DNA from: JAOUEA01 sp963810945
Lineage (GTDB): Bacteria > Actinomycetota > UBA4738 > HRBIN12
Direction: 5' to 3'
Assembly (NCBI GenBank): GCA_963810945.1
Contig: CAWEPI010000004.1
Location: 992,001 to 1,056,000, forward strand
Length of the DNA stretch: 64,000 bases
Shown here: positions 1 to 6,980 of the stretch, piece by piece
Numbering within the stretch: the stretch's first letter is position 1
Layout: the number at the start of each line of letters is the position of its first letter
Notes under the pieces: generated by a model
What the model saw: the letters and a program-made list of their open reading frames with translations, nothing else
What the model was told of the DNA's origin: nothing
The model's database searches: none
Program-made: the position numbers and the translations under genes

Positions 1-625
1 GGAGGGCAACGCGAAGACGCTCACGGTCGACTCCGCGGTCTGCTCCGACGCGACGCGTTGGATCGCGATCGTCACGATCTTCCGGGCCCGCTCCTCGCCC
101 TCTTCCCGCGCCCGTTGCTCGATCTCGCGGACCTGGCTCATGGCCGCCCGCTTGGCGTCGTCGACCACCTGGGCCACCAGCTGCTCGCGGGCCTCGCCGG
201 ACGTGAGCCCCGCGATCTTCTCCAGCTGCGCTCGATGCAGTTCCGTCGCCTTCTCCAGTTGCGAACGGACGTACGTCAGCTTCTCCTCGCGCTCGTCCAA
301 GTTCCGTGGACCGGGCGTCGACCTGAGCCGACTTCTGCTTCTGTTCGGCCTCCGCCTCGGTGATCCTCCTCTCGAGCCGCATCACCTCATCGCGCCGGGA
401 CCTGACATCCTCATCGAGATCGCGGCGCATCCCCGCGATCTCCTCCTTGGCCTCCTGCAGGGCCCGCTTCGATGCCGCGTCAGCCTCACGCTCCGCCTCG
501 AACATCCGCTTCTCGGCCTGGGCCTCGATGCTCTGCGCGTTCGACGCGGCGACCGTCTTGCGATAGAGGAACCCTCCGACGGCGCCGACCACCAGGCAAC
601 CGATCCCGACCAACACGTAGACCAT
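1..625 (-). CDS. rny: Ribonuclease Y, N-terminal part (runs off window; one frameshift)
   Basis: This is the N-terminal third of RNase Y, the membrane-anchored endonuclease that starts mRNA decay. It opens with one transmembrane helix (MVYVLVGIGCLVVGAVGG), then a long Glu/Lys/Arg coiled coil, and reaches the stretch before the KH domain (RKIVTIAIQRVASEQTAES, then TVSVFALP) at the window edge. The KH and HD domains lie outside. The ATG at 625 follows a GGGAGG ribosome site. The frame is broken near 297-300, where minus-strand CTTG stands where CTG would restore Leu-Asp-Glu-Arg; a one-base insertion explains it. It lies downstream of recA-recX, as in many Actinomycetota. Family assignment is secure; the frameshift is probably an assembly error. 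Confidence 0.88.
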   Translation of the reverse strand, partial: MVYVLVGIGCLVVGAVGGFLYRKTVAASNAQSIEAQAEKRMFEAEREADAASKRALQEAKEEIAGMRRDLDEDVRSRRDEVMRLERRITEAEAEQKQKSAQVDARSTELGRARGEADVRPFATGEGDGTASSAAGEDRGAHVRRGPRAAGGPGGRRRQAGGHEPGPRDRATGAGRGRGAGPEDRDDRDPTRRVGADRGVDRERLRVAL

Positions 626-835
626 GGCGCCTCCCAGGACGTGTGTGCGTTCCAGGAGAGGACCCTTCCGGTCCGTTCGTTCAGCGGCGGGGGGACGACG
701 GCATCACGGGGCGCACCGACATCGTCGGGCTGGTTCCCGGATGATCCTTGTGATCTCGCGTGCTCGGGGTTCGGTCACGTGGCTGGTCGTCTCGTCGATG
801 ATCGTGCGTTCGGAATCGTTCCTCTCGTGTCCACG

Positions 836-864
836 ATGCTACGTGGGGCCCCGTCCGGAGACAA
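836..864 (-). promoter_or_regulatory. Candidate promoter for rny
   Basis: Reading the minus strand, TTGTCT (859-864) and TAGCAT (836-841) are separated by exactly 17 bp, each matching four of six consensus positions. They lie just beyond the recX stop and point at rny, implying a 5' leader of about 205 nt. I see no other gene or RNA in the 251-bp gap (626-876). Confidence 0.4.
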
Positions 865-876
865 GACCACATGGGT

Positions 877-1386
877 CTACTCTTCGGCTGCCTCGACGCG
901 CAACGCCCGCCGCGCCGCACTCCGGGCGATCTCGGGGCTGTACCCGCGGCGCATCAGGAGCGAAGAAAGTCGGTGGAAGGCCTTCACCGGGTCCACCGCC
1001 GTGAGTCGCGATGCCCGCGATGCCGCCAGGGCGGCGGCTCGCTCTTCCTCCGACTCGCGCGCTTCCGCCACCACAGACGTGACCACCGCGGGGGAGATCC
1101 CCTTCCCGAGCAGTTCGCTCGTCACGGATCTGCCCCCGGAGCGCTTCACTCCGAAGCGATGGTCGGCCAGCTGGCGTGCGAAGGCCTCGTCGTCGATCAG
1201 ACCGACCCGCTCCAGGCGGAGGAGCACGTCACCCACCTCGGACGACTCGAAACCGGCCGCCCGCAGACGCGTCTCGAGCTCCCGGCGACTACGCGCCCGT
1301 ACCGCCAGGAGCCCGAGCGCGCGTTCGTGACACGTCTTCGGGTTCTTCACCCGACGGGTGCGCCCCGCGGAGGCTCCTCCCTCCAC
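877..1386 (-). CDS. recX: Regulatory protein RecX
   Basis: RecX caps and modulates RecA filaments during recombination and SOS repair. The 169-residue product is of usual length for the family and made of repeated three-helix modules. ERALGLLAVRARSRRELETR begins the first module, and GLIDDEAFARQLADHR is the classic RecX signature. A GTG start at 1386 lies 8 bp beyond the recA stop and has GGGGAC in front of it, so it is almost certainly cotranscribed with recA and under the same LexA control. Nothing unusual is seen in the sequence. Confidence 0.93.
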   Translation of the reverse strand: MEGGASAGRTRRVKNPKTCHERALGLLAVRARSRRELETRLRAAGFESSEVGDVLLRLERVGLIDDEAFARQLADHRFGVKRSGGRSVTSELLGKGISPAVVTSVVAEARESEEERAAALAASRASRLTAVDPVKAFHRLSSLLMRRGYSPEIARSAARRALRVEAAEE

Positions 1387-1394
1387 GCCGTCCC

Positions 1395-2495
1395 CTATGC
1401 GTCCGCCTTGGCGGTCTTCGCCTTGGTCTCGACGGCAGGCTTCTCCTCATCGGCGAGGATGAGGTCCGGGACGATCTCGACGGGGGTCTCCTCACCTTCC
1501 TCACCGAAGCTGGTGAGGCCGACCGCTTCGCGGATCTTCCGCTCGATCTCGTCGCGGACATCGATGTGCTCCGCCAGGAAGGCGCGCGCGTTCTCCCGAC
1601 CCTGCCCCAGCTGCTCTCCTTCGTACGTGAACCAGGCGCCGGATTTCTTGATGATCTCGAGGTCCACACCCACGTCGATCAGGGAGCCTTCCTTGGAGAT
1701 GCCCTTGCCGTACATGATGTCGAACTCACACTGCCGGAACGGAGGGGCGACCTTGTTCTTCACCACCTTCACCCGGGTCCGGGAGCCCACGACCTCGGTG
1801 CCGTCCTTGAGGTTCTCGATCTTGCGCACGTCCAGACGCACGGAGGAGTAGAACTTCAGGGCACGCCCGCCCGGTGTGGTCTCCGGAGAGCCGAACATCA
1901 CCCCGATCTTCTCCCGGAGCTGGTTGATGAACAGGGCCGTGGTGTCGAACTTGGAGAGGGAGCCCGAGAGCTTCCGCATCGCCTGCGACATCAGGCGGGC
2001 CTGCAGACCCACGTGCGTGTCGCCCATCTCGCCCTCGATCTCCGCCCGCGGGACCAGGGCCGCGACCGAGTCGATCACCACGATGTCGAGGGCCGCCGAA
2101 CGCACCAGCATGTCCGCGATCTCGAGCGCCTGCTCCCCGGAGTCGGGTTGTGAGACGAGCAGCTCGTCGATGTTCACGCCGAGCTCACGCGCGTACGTCG
2201 GGTCGAGCGCGTGCTCTGCGTCGATGAAGGCGGCGATGCCACCCTTGCGTTGCGCCTCCGCGATGATGTGCAGGCTCACCGTGGTCTTGCCGGAGCCCTC
2301 TGGACCGAACACTTCGACGATGCGCCCGCGCGGGATCCCCCCCACGCCGAGCGCCAGGTCCAAGGCCAGCGAACCGGTGGGGATCACGGTGAAGCCCTGA
2401 CCCGCCGGGTGGTCGCCCAGCTTCATGACGGCGCCCTTGCCGAACTGCTTCTCGATCTGCTGGAGCGTGACGTCGAGCATCTTGTCGCGGTCCAC
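1395..2495 (-). CDS. recA: Recombinase RecA
   Basis: RecA forms the ATP-dependent strand-exchange filament and triggers LexA cleavage. The chosen GTG at 2495 has a GGAGGAGGG site upstream and gives 366 residues starting VDRDKMLDVTLQQIEKQFGK, matching the family's usual N-terminus. Walker A (GPEGSGKTT) lies at residues 64-72; the loops and the MAW motif region are complete. The C-terminus is Lys/Ala/Asp-rich. An in-frame ATG at 2591 would add 32 residues unlike RecA and is less likely. A LexA box lies in the promoter about 145 bp upstream, and recX follows at once. Confidence 0.97.
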   Translation of the reverse strand: MDRDKMLDVTLQQIEKQFGKGAVMKLGDHPAGQGFTVIPTGSLALDLALGVGGIPRGRIVEVFGPEGSGKTTVSLHIIAEAQRKGGIAAFIDAEHALDPTYARELGVNIDELLVSQPDSGEQALEIADMLVRSAALDIVVIDSVAALVPRAEIEGEMGDTHVGLQARLMSQAMRKLSGSLSKFDTTALFINQLREKIGVMFGSPETTPGGRALKFYSSVRLDVRKIENLKDGTEVVGSRTRVKVVKNKVAPPFRQCEFDIMYGKGISKEGSLIDVGVDLEIIKKSGAWFTYEGEQLGQGRENARAFLAEHIDVRDEIERKIREAVGLTSFGEEGEETPVEIVPDLILADEEKPAVETKAKTAKADA

Positions 2496-2630
2496 CGTTC
2501 CCTCCTCCTGACCCACGGTTCCCCCGGCGGGGAGGTGCCGACGAACCTGCATCCCTGACGGTCCGCGGAGATTAGCGAGCGGGTCTGACATAAGTTACAC
2601 CCCTGTGATCTGTCGAGAGATCGAGGCTTG

Positions 2631-2659
2631 AGGCTACTCGAACAGATGTTCGGACGCAA
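2631..2659 (-). promoter_or_regulatory. recA promoter with LexA box in the spacer
   Basis: On the minus strand a -35-like TTGCGT (2654-2659) and a -10-like TAGCCT (2631-2636) are 17 bp apart. The whole LexA palindrome lies between them, so bound LexA would exclude polymerase. The implied 5' leader to the recA GTG is about 125-130 nt. Confidence 0.55.
2640..2651. promoter_or_regulatory. LexA (SOS) box, actinobacterial type
   Basis: GAACAGATGTTC is a perfect GAAC-N4-GTTC palindrome, extended to C...G on both sides. This is the LexA operator of Gram-positive bacteria and Actinomycetota. It lies 25 bp past the thpR stop and directly upstream of recA-recX, so those two genes are predicted SOS-inducible, while thpR and cinA are not controlled by this site. 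Confidence 0.85.
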
Positions 2660-2676
2660 GCACGTGCCCGCTCCTC

Positions 2677-3261
2677 TCACCGCGCGAGCGGCAGGATGGC
2701 CACCGGCTCGTACCACGGTGCGGGACGCCGCAGGTGGCTGCGGAACACGACCAGCCGTCCGACCTCGAACCACGCGGTCTCGAGCGGCGTCGCGGCGATG
2801 TCCTCGGGGAGTTCCAGGGGCGGGTCGCTGCGAGCCACCGTCAGGTGCGCGGTGAACGCCCGTCGCTCCGGCGCGAACTCCGGAGCGAGGGCGACGTCGA
2901 GGCGTCCGGCGAGAGGGGTCAGCGCATCCTGCGGATCGTCGATGCCCGCCCACAGGACGCGCGCTCGCTTCGCGGAGGGGAAGGACCCGATCCCCCGGAC
3001 GCGCGCCGGGAACGGCGCCGTCGTCGCGGCCACCGAGGCCACCTGCTCCGGCACCCACGCGAGCAGGCGCGGATAGGTCGCGCCGAGGAACTTCACGGTC
3101 AGGTGCCAGTTCTCGCGGGGCGCCCAGCGCGCCTGCGGGAATCGCTCGCGCCAGGGTGCGATCGCGTCCGCGACGACGTCCTTGGCCCACTCGGGGATCT
3201 CCGCACCCACGAAGAGACGATGCGACCGAGCGTTCGGACGCTTGGTGCGATCGCGGGCCAC
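2677..3261 (-). CDS. thpR: RNA 2',3'-cyclic phosphodiesterase (2H superfamily)
   Basis: ThpR hydrolyses RNA 2',3'-cyclic phosphates and was first described as a 2'-5' RNA ligase. Both 2H catalytic motifs are present: HLTV in NWHLTVKFLG near residue 53, and HLTV in TAHLTVARSD near residue 139. The N-terminal RLFVGAEIP is also typical. The length of 194 residues is normal. It is 6 bp downstream of cinA and lies between cinA and recA, an arrangement common in actinobacteria and other Gram-positives, so it is probably in the cinA transcript. The physiological RNA substrate is unknown. Confidence 0.9.
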   Translation of the reverse strand: MARDRTKRPNARSHRLFVGAEIPEWAKDVVADAIAPWRERFPQARWAPRENWHLTVKFLGATYPRLLAWVPEQVASVAATTAPFPARVRGIGSFPSAKRARVLWAGIDDPQDALTPLAGRLDVALAPEFAPERRAFTAHLTVARSDPPLELPEDIAATPLETAWFEVGRLVVFRSHLRRPAPWYEPVAILPLAR

Positions 3262-3267
3262 CGGTCC

Positions 3268-4536
3268 TCAGATGACGCGGTCGCCGGTGGGGAGCGCCAC
3301 GCCCTCGAGGTACCTGCGCGCCAGATCCAGAGCGCCCTGCTCGGCCCACCGACGCACGCGCTCGCGCTCCCCCGGGGAGACGTACCCCCGTACGTGGCGC
3401 GCGTCCTCGGCATCCAACGCGAGCCAGACCGTGCCCGGCTCCGCCCCACCGTGCGGCTCGGGCCCGGCCGCACCCGTCGTGGCGATCGCGATGTCCGCTC
3501 GGTAGAGGCGGCGCGCGCCCGCAGCCATCTCCCCGGCGCACTCGGGACTCACGACCCCCGGACCCTCGATCGTCGCTTGCGACACCCCGAGCAGGACCTG
3601 CTTCGCCTCGGCCGTGTACACGACCGCGGAGCCGCGGAAGTATGAGGACGCCCCCGGAACCCGCGTCAAGCGCTCCCCCACGCCGCCGCCGGTGAGCGAC
3701 TCCGCGCAAGCGAGGGTGCGACCCTGCCCGCGCAAGAGCCGGCCCACCGCTTCTTCGAGACTCTCGTCCGCCTCGGTGAACACCACGTCGCCGAGGCGCG
3801 CGCGCACCTCCCGCGCCAGCGGATCGATGAGCGCGTCGGCCTCCTCGGGGCCGGGGGCCTTCGCCGTGAGCCTGACCTTCACCTCGCCGGCGGACGCGAG
3901 GTACGCCACGGAGGGGTTCGTCGTGGCCTCGAAGAGATCGGCCACGATCTCCGCCACCCGCGACTCACCGATGCCGGCGCAGCGCAACACGCGCGACCGC
4001 ACCACGCCGTGCCCGGAGAGCGCTACGAGCTCGGGCACGATCGTGCTCTGCGTCATCTCGATCATCTCCTCGGGCACTCCGGGGACCATGTAGATCCTCC
4101 GGCCATTCGGGAGCTCGGCGATCAGCCCGGGGGCGGACCCGCTGATCGGCATGATGTAGCGCGCGCCCTCGGGCACGTCGGCCTGACGGAGGTTGTTGGA
4201 CGGCATCGCGCCGCGTCCGAATCCGGCGAAGCGCTCGCGGAGGTACGCCTCGATCTCGGGCATCCGGACCATCCTGACCCCCAGCAGCCGGGCGAGCGCG
4301 TCGCGCGTGATGTCGTCCTGCGTCGGCCCGAGGCCCCCGGTGACGAGCACCACGTCGACGCGCGAGGCGGCCAGGGCGAGGACCTCGTCGATCCGCTCCA
4401 AGTTGTCGCCCACCACCTGGTGGTACAGCACATCGACGCCGATCTCCGCCATGCGATCGGAGAGCCACCGCGCGTTGGTGTTCGCGATCTGACCCAGCAG
4501 CAGCTCCGTGCCCACCCCGACGATCTCCGCGCGCAT
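3268..4536 (-). CDS. cinA: CinA-family protein (nicotinamide-nucleotide amidase)
   Basis: CinA couples an N-terminal MoaB/MogA-like domain (MRAEIVGVGTELLLGQIANT; VTGGLGPTQDDITRDA near residue 65) to a C-terminal PncC amidase domain that deamidates nicotinamide mononucleotide for NAD salvage. The C-terminal half has the CAESLTGGGVGERLT and ATTGAAGPEPHGG motifs of an active PncC. At 422 residues it is full length with an intact frame. It is tightly packed between the RodZ-like gene and thpR, upstream of recA. Historically it was linked to competence, and dprA and comM occur elsewhere in this window. Confidence 0.94.
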   Translation of the reverse strand: MRAEIVGVGTELLLGQIANTNARWLSDRMAEIGVDVLYHQVVGDNLERIDEVLALAASRVDVVLVTGGLGPTQDDITRDALARLLGVRMVRMPEIEAYLRERFAGFGRGAMPSNNLRQADVPEGARYIMPISGSAPGLIAELPNGRRIYMVPGVPEEMIEMTQSTIVPELVALSGHGVVRSRVLRCAGIGESRVAEIVADLFEATTNPSVAYLASAGEVKVRLTAKAPGPEEADALIDPLAREVRARLGDVVFTEADESLEEAVGRLLRGQGRTLACAESLTGGGVGERLTRVPGASSYFRGSAVVYTAEAKQVLLGVSQATIEGPGVVSPECAGEMAAGARRLYRADIAIATTGAAGPEPHGGAEPGTVWLALDAEDARHVRGYVSPGERERVRRWAEQGALDLARRYLEGVALPTGDRVI

Positions 4537-4548
4537 GGGGCCCTCCGC

Positions 4549-5373
4549 TCAGCCTGATCCGGACGCCGACGGCAACGCAGAGATCGGCGCCGACGGCGTC
4601 CCCGAGGACGATACGGTCCCGGACGGCGTCCCGCTCGTCGAGGGCGACGGGCTGGGCCAGCCACTGACCTCCCGATAGGTGAACGTGCGGGTCCAGGCGA
4701 CCCCGGGCGCTCCCGGGGTCCCCAGATCCCGGCCGGCCACCACGACCTGCACGGTGTTCCCGTCCGCGAGCGCGATCGTGAGCTCGTCGGTGGCCATGAA
4801 GCTCCGCACCTCCCCCTTGGTCATCTGATACGTCGCGACTTCGCCGTCCACCGTGACCGTGATCTGCGTCGGCGCCTCGGCCGTCAATGTGGCGTCGAAC
4901 GCTTGGTCGGTCGGGGCGAGGCTCGGGGTATCCGCGGCGATCGTGGCGGCCGTGGGTGCGGCGTGGTCACGCGAGAGGAGACCGAACACGATCAGCACGA
5001 AGATGACGACCGCGGCGGCGATCAACAGGAACCGCTGGTTGTCGCGCACGCGGGTCGCCGCGATCGCGCGCTCGACACGCCCCGTCTTGCCCGGTGGCTG
5101 GGGAGGCTCGGGGTCGTCGGCGTGACGCGCGTAGACGCCCATCACCTTCGCGGGGTCCAGCCCCAGGTACGCGGCATAGGTGCGCAAGGCCGCCCGCGCG
5201 TAGACCTCGCCACCCAGCGCATCGAAGTCCTCGTCCTCGAGCGCCCGGAGCTGGTCGATGCGGAGCTTCGTGTCGCGGGCGGCCTCGTCCAGCGTCAGGC
5301 CCCGGTGGTCACGGGCCTTCCGCAGGGCGGTGCCGACCCCGATCAGCGCGTCATGGGAAGGTCGGCCGGCCAT
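4549..5373 (-). CDS. RodZ-like protein: HTH domain, one membrane helix, beta domain
   Basis: The protein has an N-terminal Xre/RodZ-type helix-turn-helix (about residues 9-75, with GLTLDEAARDTKLRIDQLRA), one membrane helix (about 115-133), and a C-terminal DUF4115-like beta domain (about 155-240) with a Ser/Pro/Gly-rich tail. RodZ proteins link the cytoskeleton or elongation machinery to the envelope, but MreB-free actinobacteria also carry such proteins with unknown roles. It is the first gene of the minus-strand run ending in cinA-thpR, and is divergent from ppa. The architecture is clear; the symbol is not assigned because function may differ. Confidence 0.8.
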   Translation of the reverse strand: MAGRPSHDALIGVGTALRKARDHRGLTLDEAARDTKLRIDQLRALEDEDFDALGGEVYARAALRTYAAYLGLDPAKVMGVYARHADDPEPPQPPGKTGRVERAIAATRVRDNQRFLLIAAAVVIFVLIVFGLLSRDHAAPTAATIAADTPSLAPTDQAFDATLTAEAPTQITVTVDGEVATYQMTKGEVRSFMATDELTIALADGNTVQVVVAGRDLGTPGAPGVAWTRTFTYREVSGWPSPSPSTSGTPSGTVSSSGTPSAPISALPSASGSG

Positions 5374-5405
5374 GGGATCGGAAGCGATGATAGCCGCACC
5401 GTCGC

Positions 5406-5411
5406 TAGACT
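5406..5411 (+). promoter_or_regulatory. -10 element for a leaderless ppa transcript
   Basis: TAGACT (TAnnnT) ends 6 nt before the ppa ATG and no ribosome site is present in the 44-bp divergent gap. Transcription would start at or next to the A of the ATG, giving a leaderless mRNA. No good -35 is visible. Confidence 0.5.
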
Positions 5412-5417
5412 CCCCGC

Positions 5418-5921
5418 ATGGACCGGGGGGACGAGGTGCTCACGGTGGTCGTCGAGATCCCCAAGGGCTCGCGGAACAAGTACGAGGTCGACCACGACTC
5501 CGGCGAGATCTACCTCGATCGCATGCTCTTCACGTCGATGCAGTATCCCGCCGACTACGGGTTCATCGAGGGCACGCTCGGCAGCGACGGCGACCCGCTC
5601 GATGCCTTGGTCTTCGTGGGGGAGCCGACGTTTCCCGGATGCCGCATCCGGGTGCGTCCCGTGGGCCTGTTCCGGATGCAGGACGAGAAGGGCGAGGACG
5701 AGAAGATCCTCTGCGTGCCGCTCCGCGACCCACAGTGGTCCCACGTCGGCGACCTGGGCGGCCTCCCCCTCCCGCTCCTGAACGAGATCGAGCACTTCTT
5801 CCAGGTGTACAAGGATCTCGAAGGGCACAAGGTCGCCACCGACGGGTACGAGGACCGCGCGAGCGCCGTCGCCGTGATCGACGCCGCCTTCATCCGGGCG
5901 CGCGAGGCCTCGGACGCGTGA
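5418..5921 (+). CDS. ppa: Inorganic pyrophosphatase, family I
   Basis: It hydrolyses pyrophosphate to phosphate in the cytoplasm, pulling biosynthetic reactions forward. The family I signature is complete: YEVDHDSGEIYLDR, MQYPADYGFIEGTL, and the metal-binding GDGDPLDALV near residues 53-64. The length of 167 residues is standard for bacterial enzymes. The upstream ATG at 5418 is chosen because a -10 hexamer sits directly before it; an internal GTG a few codons on is possible. Its TGA overlaps the GTG of the acetyltransferase gene, so the two are translationally coupled. Confidence 0.96.
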   Translation: MDRGDEVLTVVVEIPKGSRNKYEVDHDSGEIYLDRMLFTSMQYPADYGFIEGTLGSDGDPLDALVFVGEPTFPGCRIRVRPVGLFRMQDEKGEDEKILCVPLRDPQWSHVGDLGGLPLPLLNEIEHFFQVYKDLEGHKVATDGYEDRASAVAVIDAAFIRAREASDA

Positions 5922-6481
5922 GCCAGACGGACATCGCGACGCACGGACGGATCCGGCTGCGTCTGCCGCACGAGGACGACAGGGACGAGTTCCGCACGCG
6001 CATGCGCGATTCCGCGGAACTGCACGACCCGTGGCTGGAGCCGGGCGATCCCGATACCTGGTTCACGCGGTTGCTGAGCCGCAACGAGGGCACCGCCGAC
6101 CGCTCGCTGTTCGTGCGGCGCGCAGACGACGACGCGGTCGTGGGCGTGTTCAACCTCTCCCAGATCTTCTACGGTCCCCTCCGCAGCGCCTACCTGAGCT
6201 ACTACGCGTTCGTGCCCTTCGCGCGGAAGGGCTACATGCGCGAGGGACTGGACGCCGTGTTGACGCACGTCTTCGTGGACCTGCGCCTGCACCGGCTCGA
6301 GGCCAACATCCAGCCGGACAACGTCGCCTCGGCGGCCCTGGTGCGGGGCGCGGGGTTCCGCCTCGAGGGGTTCTCCCCCCGCTACCTGAGGATCCGGGGG
6401 GTCTGGCGCGACCACGACCGCTGGGCGATCACCGCGGAAGATCGCCCCGCGGGGCCCGATGAGGACCCGCGAGCGTCTTAG
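5918..6481 (+). CDS. GNAT N-acetyltransferase, RimJ/RimL type
   Basis: This 187-residue protein has the GNAT fold used to transfer acetyl from acetyl-CoA to an amine. Visible motifs are AYLSYYAFVPFARKGYMREG (strand 4 and the acetyl-CoA loop), and LHRLEANIQPDNVASAALVR followed by GAGFRLEG, typical of RimJ/RimL enzymes acting on protein N-termini. It starts at a GTG overlapping the ppa stop (GTGA). The substrate cannot be told from sequence; ribosomal proteins, antibiotics and small amines are all known substrates of the family. Confidence 0.85.
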   Translation: MSQTDIATHGRIRLRLPHEDDRDEFRTRMRDSAELHDPWLEPGDPDTWFTRLLSRNEGTADRSLFVRRADDDAVVGVFNLSQIFYGPLRSAYLSYYAFVPFARKGYMREGLDAVLTHVFVDLRLHRLEANIQPDNVASAALVRGAGFRLEGFSPRYLRIRGVWRDHDRWAITAEDRPAGPDEDPRAS

Positions 6482-6566
6482 GACCTATCGCCCCAGGAAT
6501 GGCCGAACGGCCCCTGTGAGCGCCTCGGGCGGGTGACTAATCTGCCCCAAACAGGGGGACACCCGG

Positions 6567-6974
6567 ATGGAGCCAGAGGTGGACGACGTGAACGACGCGA
6601 ACGCAGTGACATGGCAGGTATCCCCGCTGGCCGCGATCCACGAGCCGCTGACCCAACCTGGAGCGCTCTCCGAAGGTCCGGTGAAGTTCCTCCTCGTGTC
6701 GGGTCAACTCGACAACGGTCGTTGGGGTCTCGTCGGCGCCTACTGGCTCTCGATCGATTGTGAGCGCGGCGGGTTCCTCGTCTCTCCGGAGGCCATCTGG
6801 ACCGGGAGCGAGTTGGTGCGCAGCCTGCGCAGCGCGCGCGAGCGTGAGTGGAACGCCGAGCAGATCTACGCGTTCTGGCGGGCGCAGGTCGGGATGGCGG
6901 GCAAGGTCATGATCGACCCCCAGCAGCACGCCGACACGCTCTTCCACGTCGCGCGCCGCGTGGGCGCCCTGTAG
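6567..6974 (+). CDS. Unknown small soluble protein
   Basis: I do not recognise this 135-residue protein. It has no signal peptide or membrane helix, is acidic, and has a Trp-rich centre (GRWGLVGAYWLSIDC; SPEAIWTGSELVR). A -10-like TAATCT lies at 6538-6543. The ribosome site AGGGGG (6553-6558), 8 nt before the ATG, can pair with CCCC at 6545-6548 across a short loop, so translation may be hairpin-modulated. It stands alone between the ppa-GNAT pair and the convergent ftsK, whose stop is 6 bp away. Codon use is like its neighbours, so I believe it is real. Confidence 0.65.
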   Translation: MEPEVDDVNDANAVTWQVSPLAAIHEPLTQPGALSEGPVKFLLVSGQLDNGRWGLVGAYWLSIDCERGGFLVSPEAIWTGSELVRSLRSAREREWNAEQIYAFWRAQVGMAGKVMIDPQQHADTLFHVARRVGAL

Positions 6975-6980
6975 CGCGGC

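Noticed and set aside
2496..2591. RecA starting at the ATG at 2591
   Set aside because: The extra 32 residues are unlike RecA, whereas the GTG at 2495 has a strong ribosome site and the canonical N-terminus.
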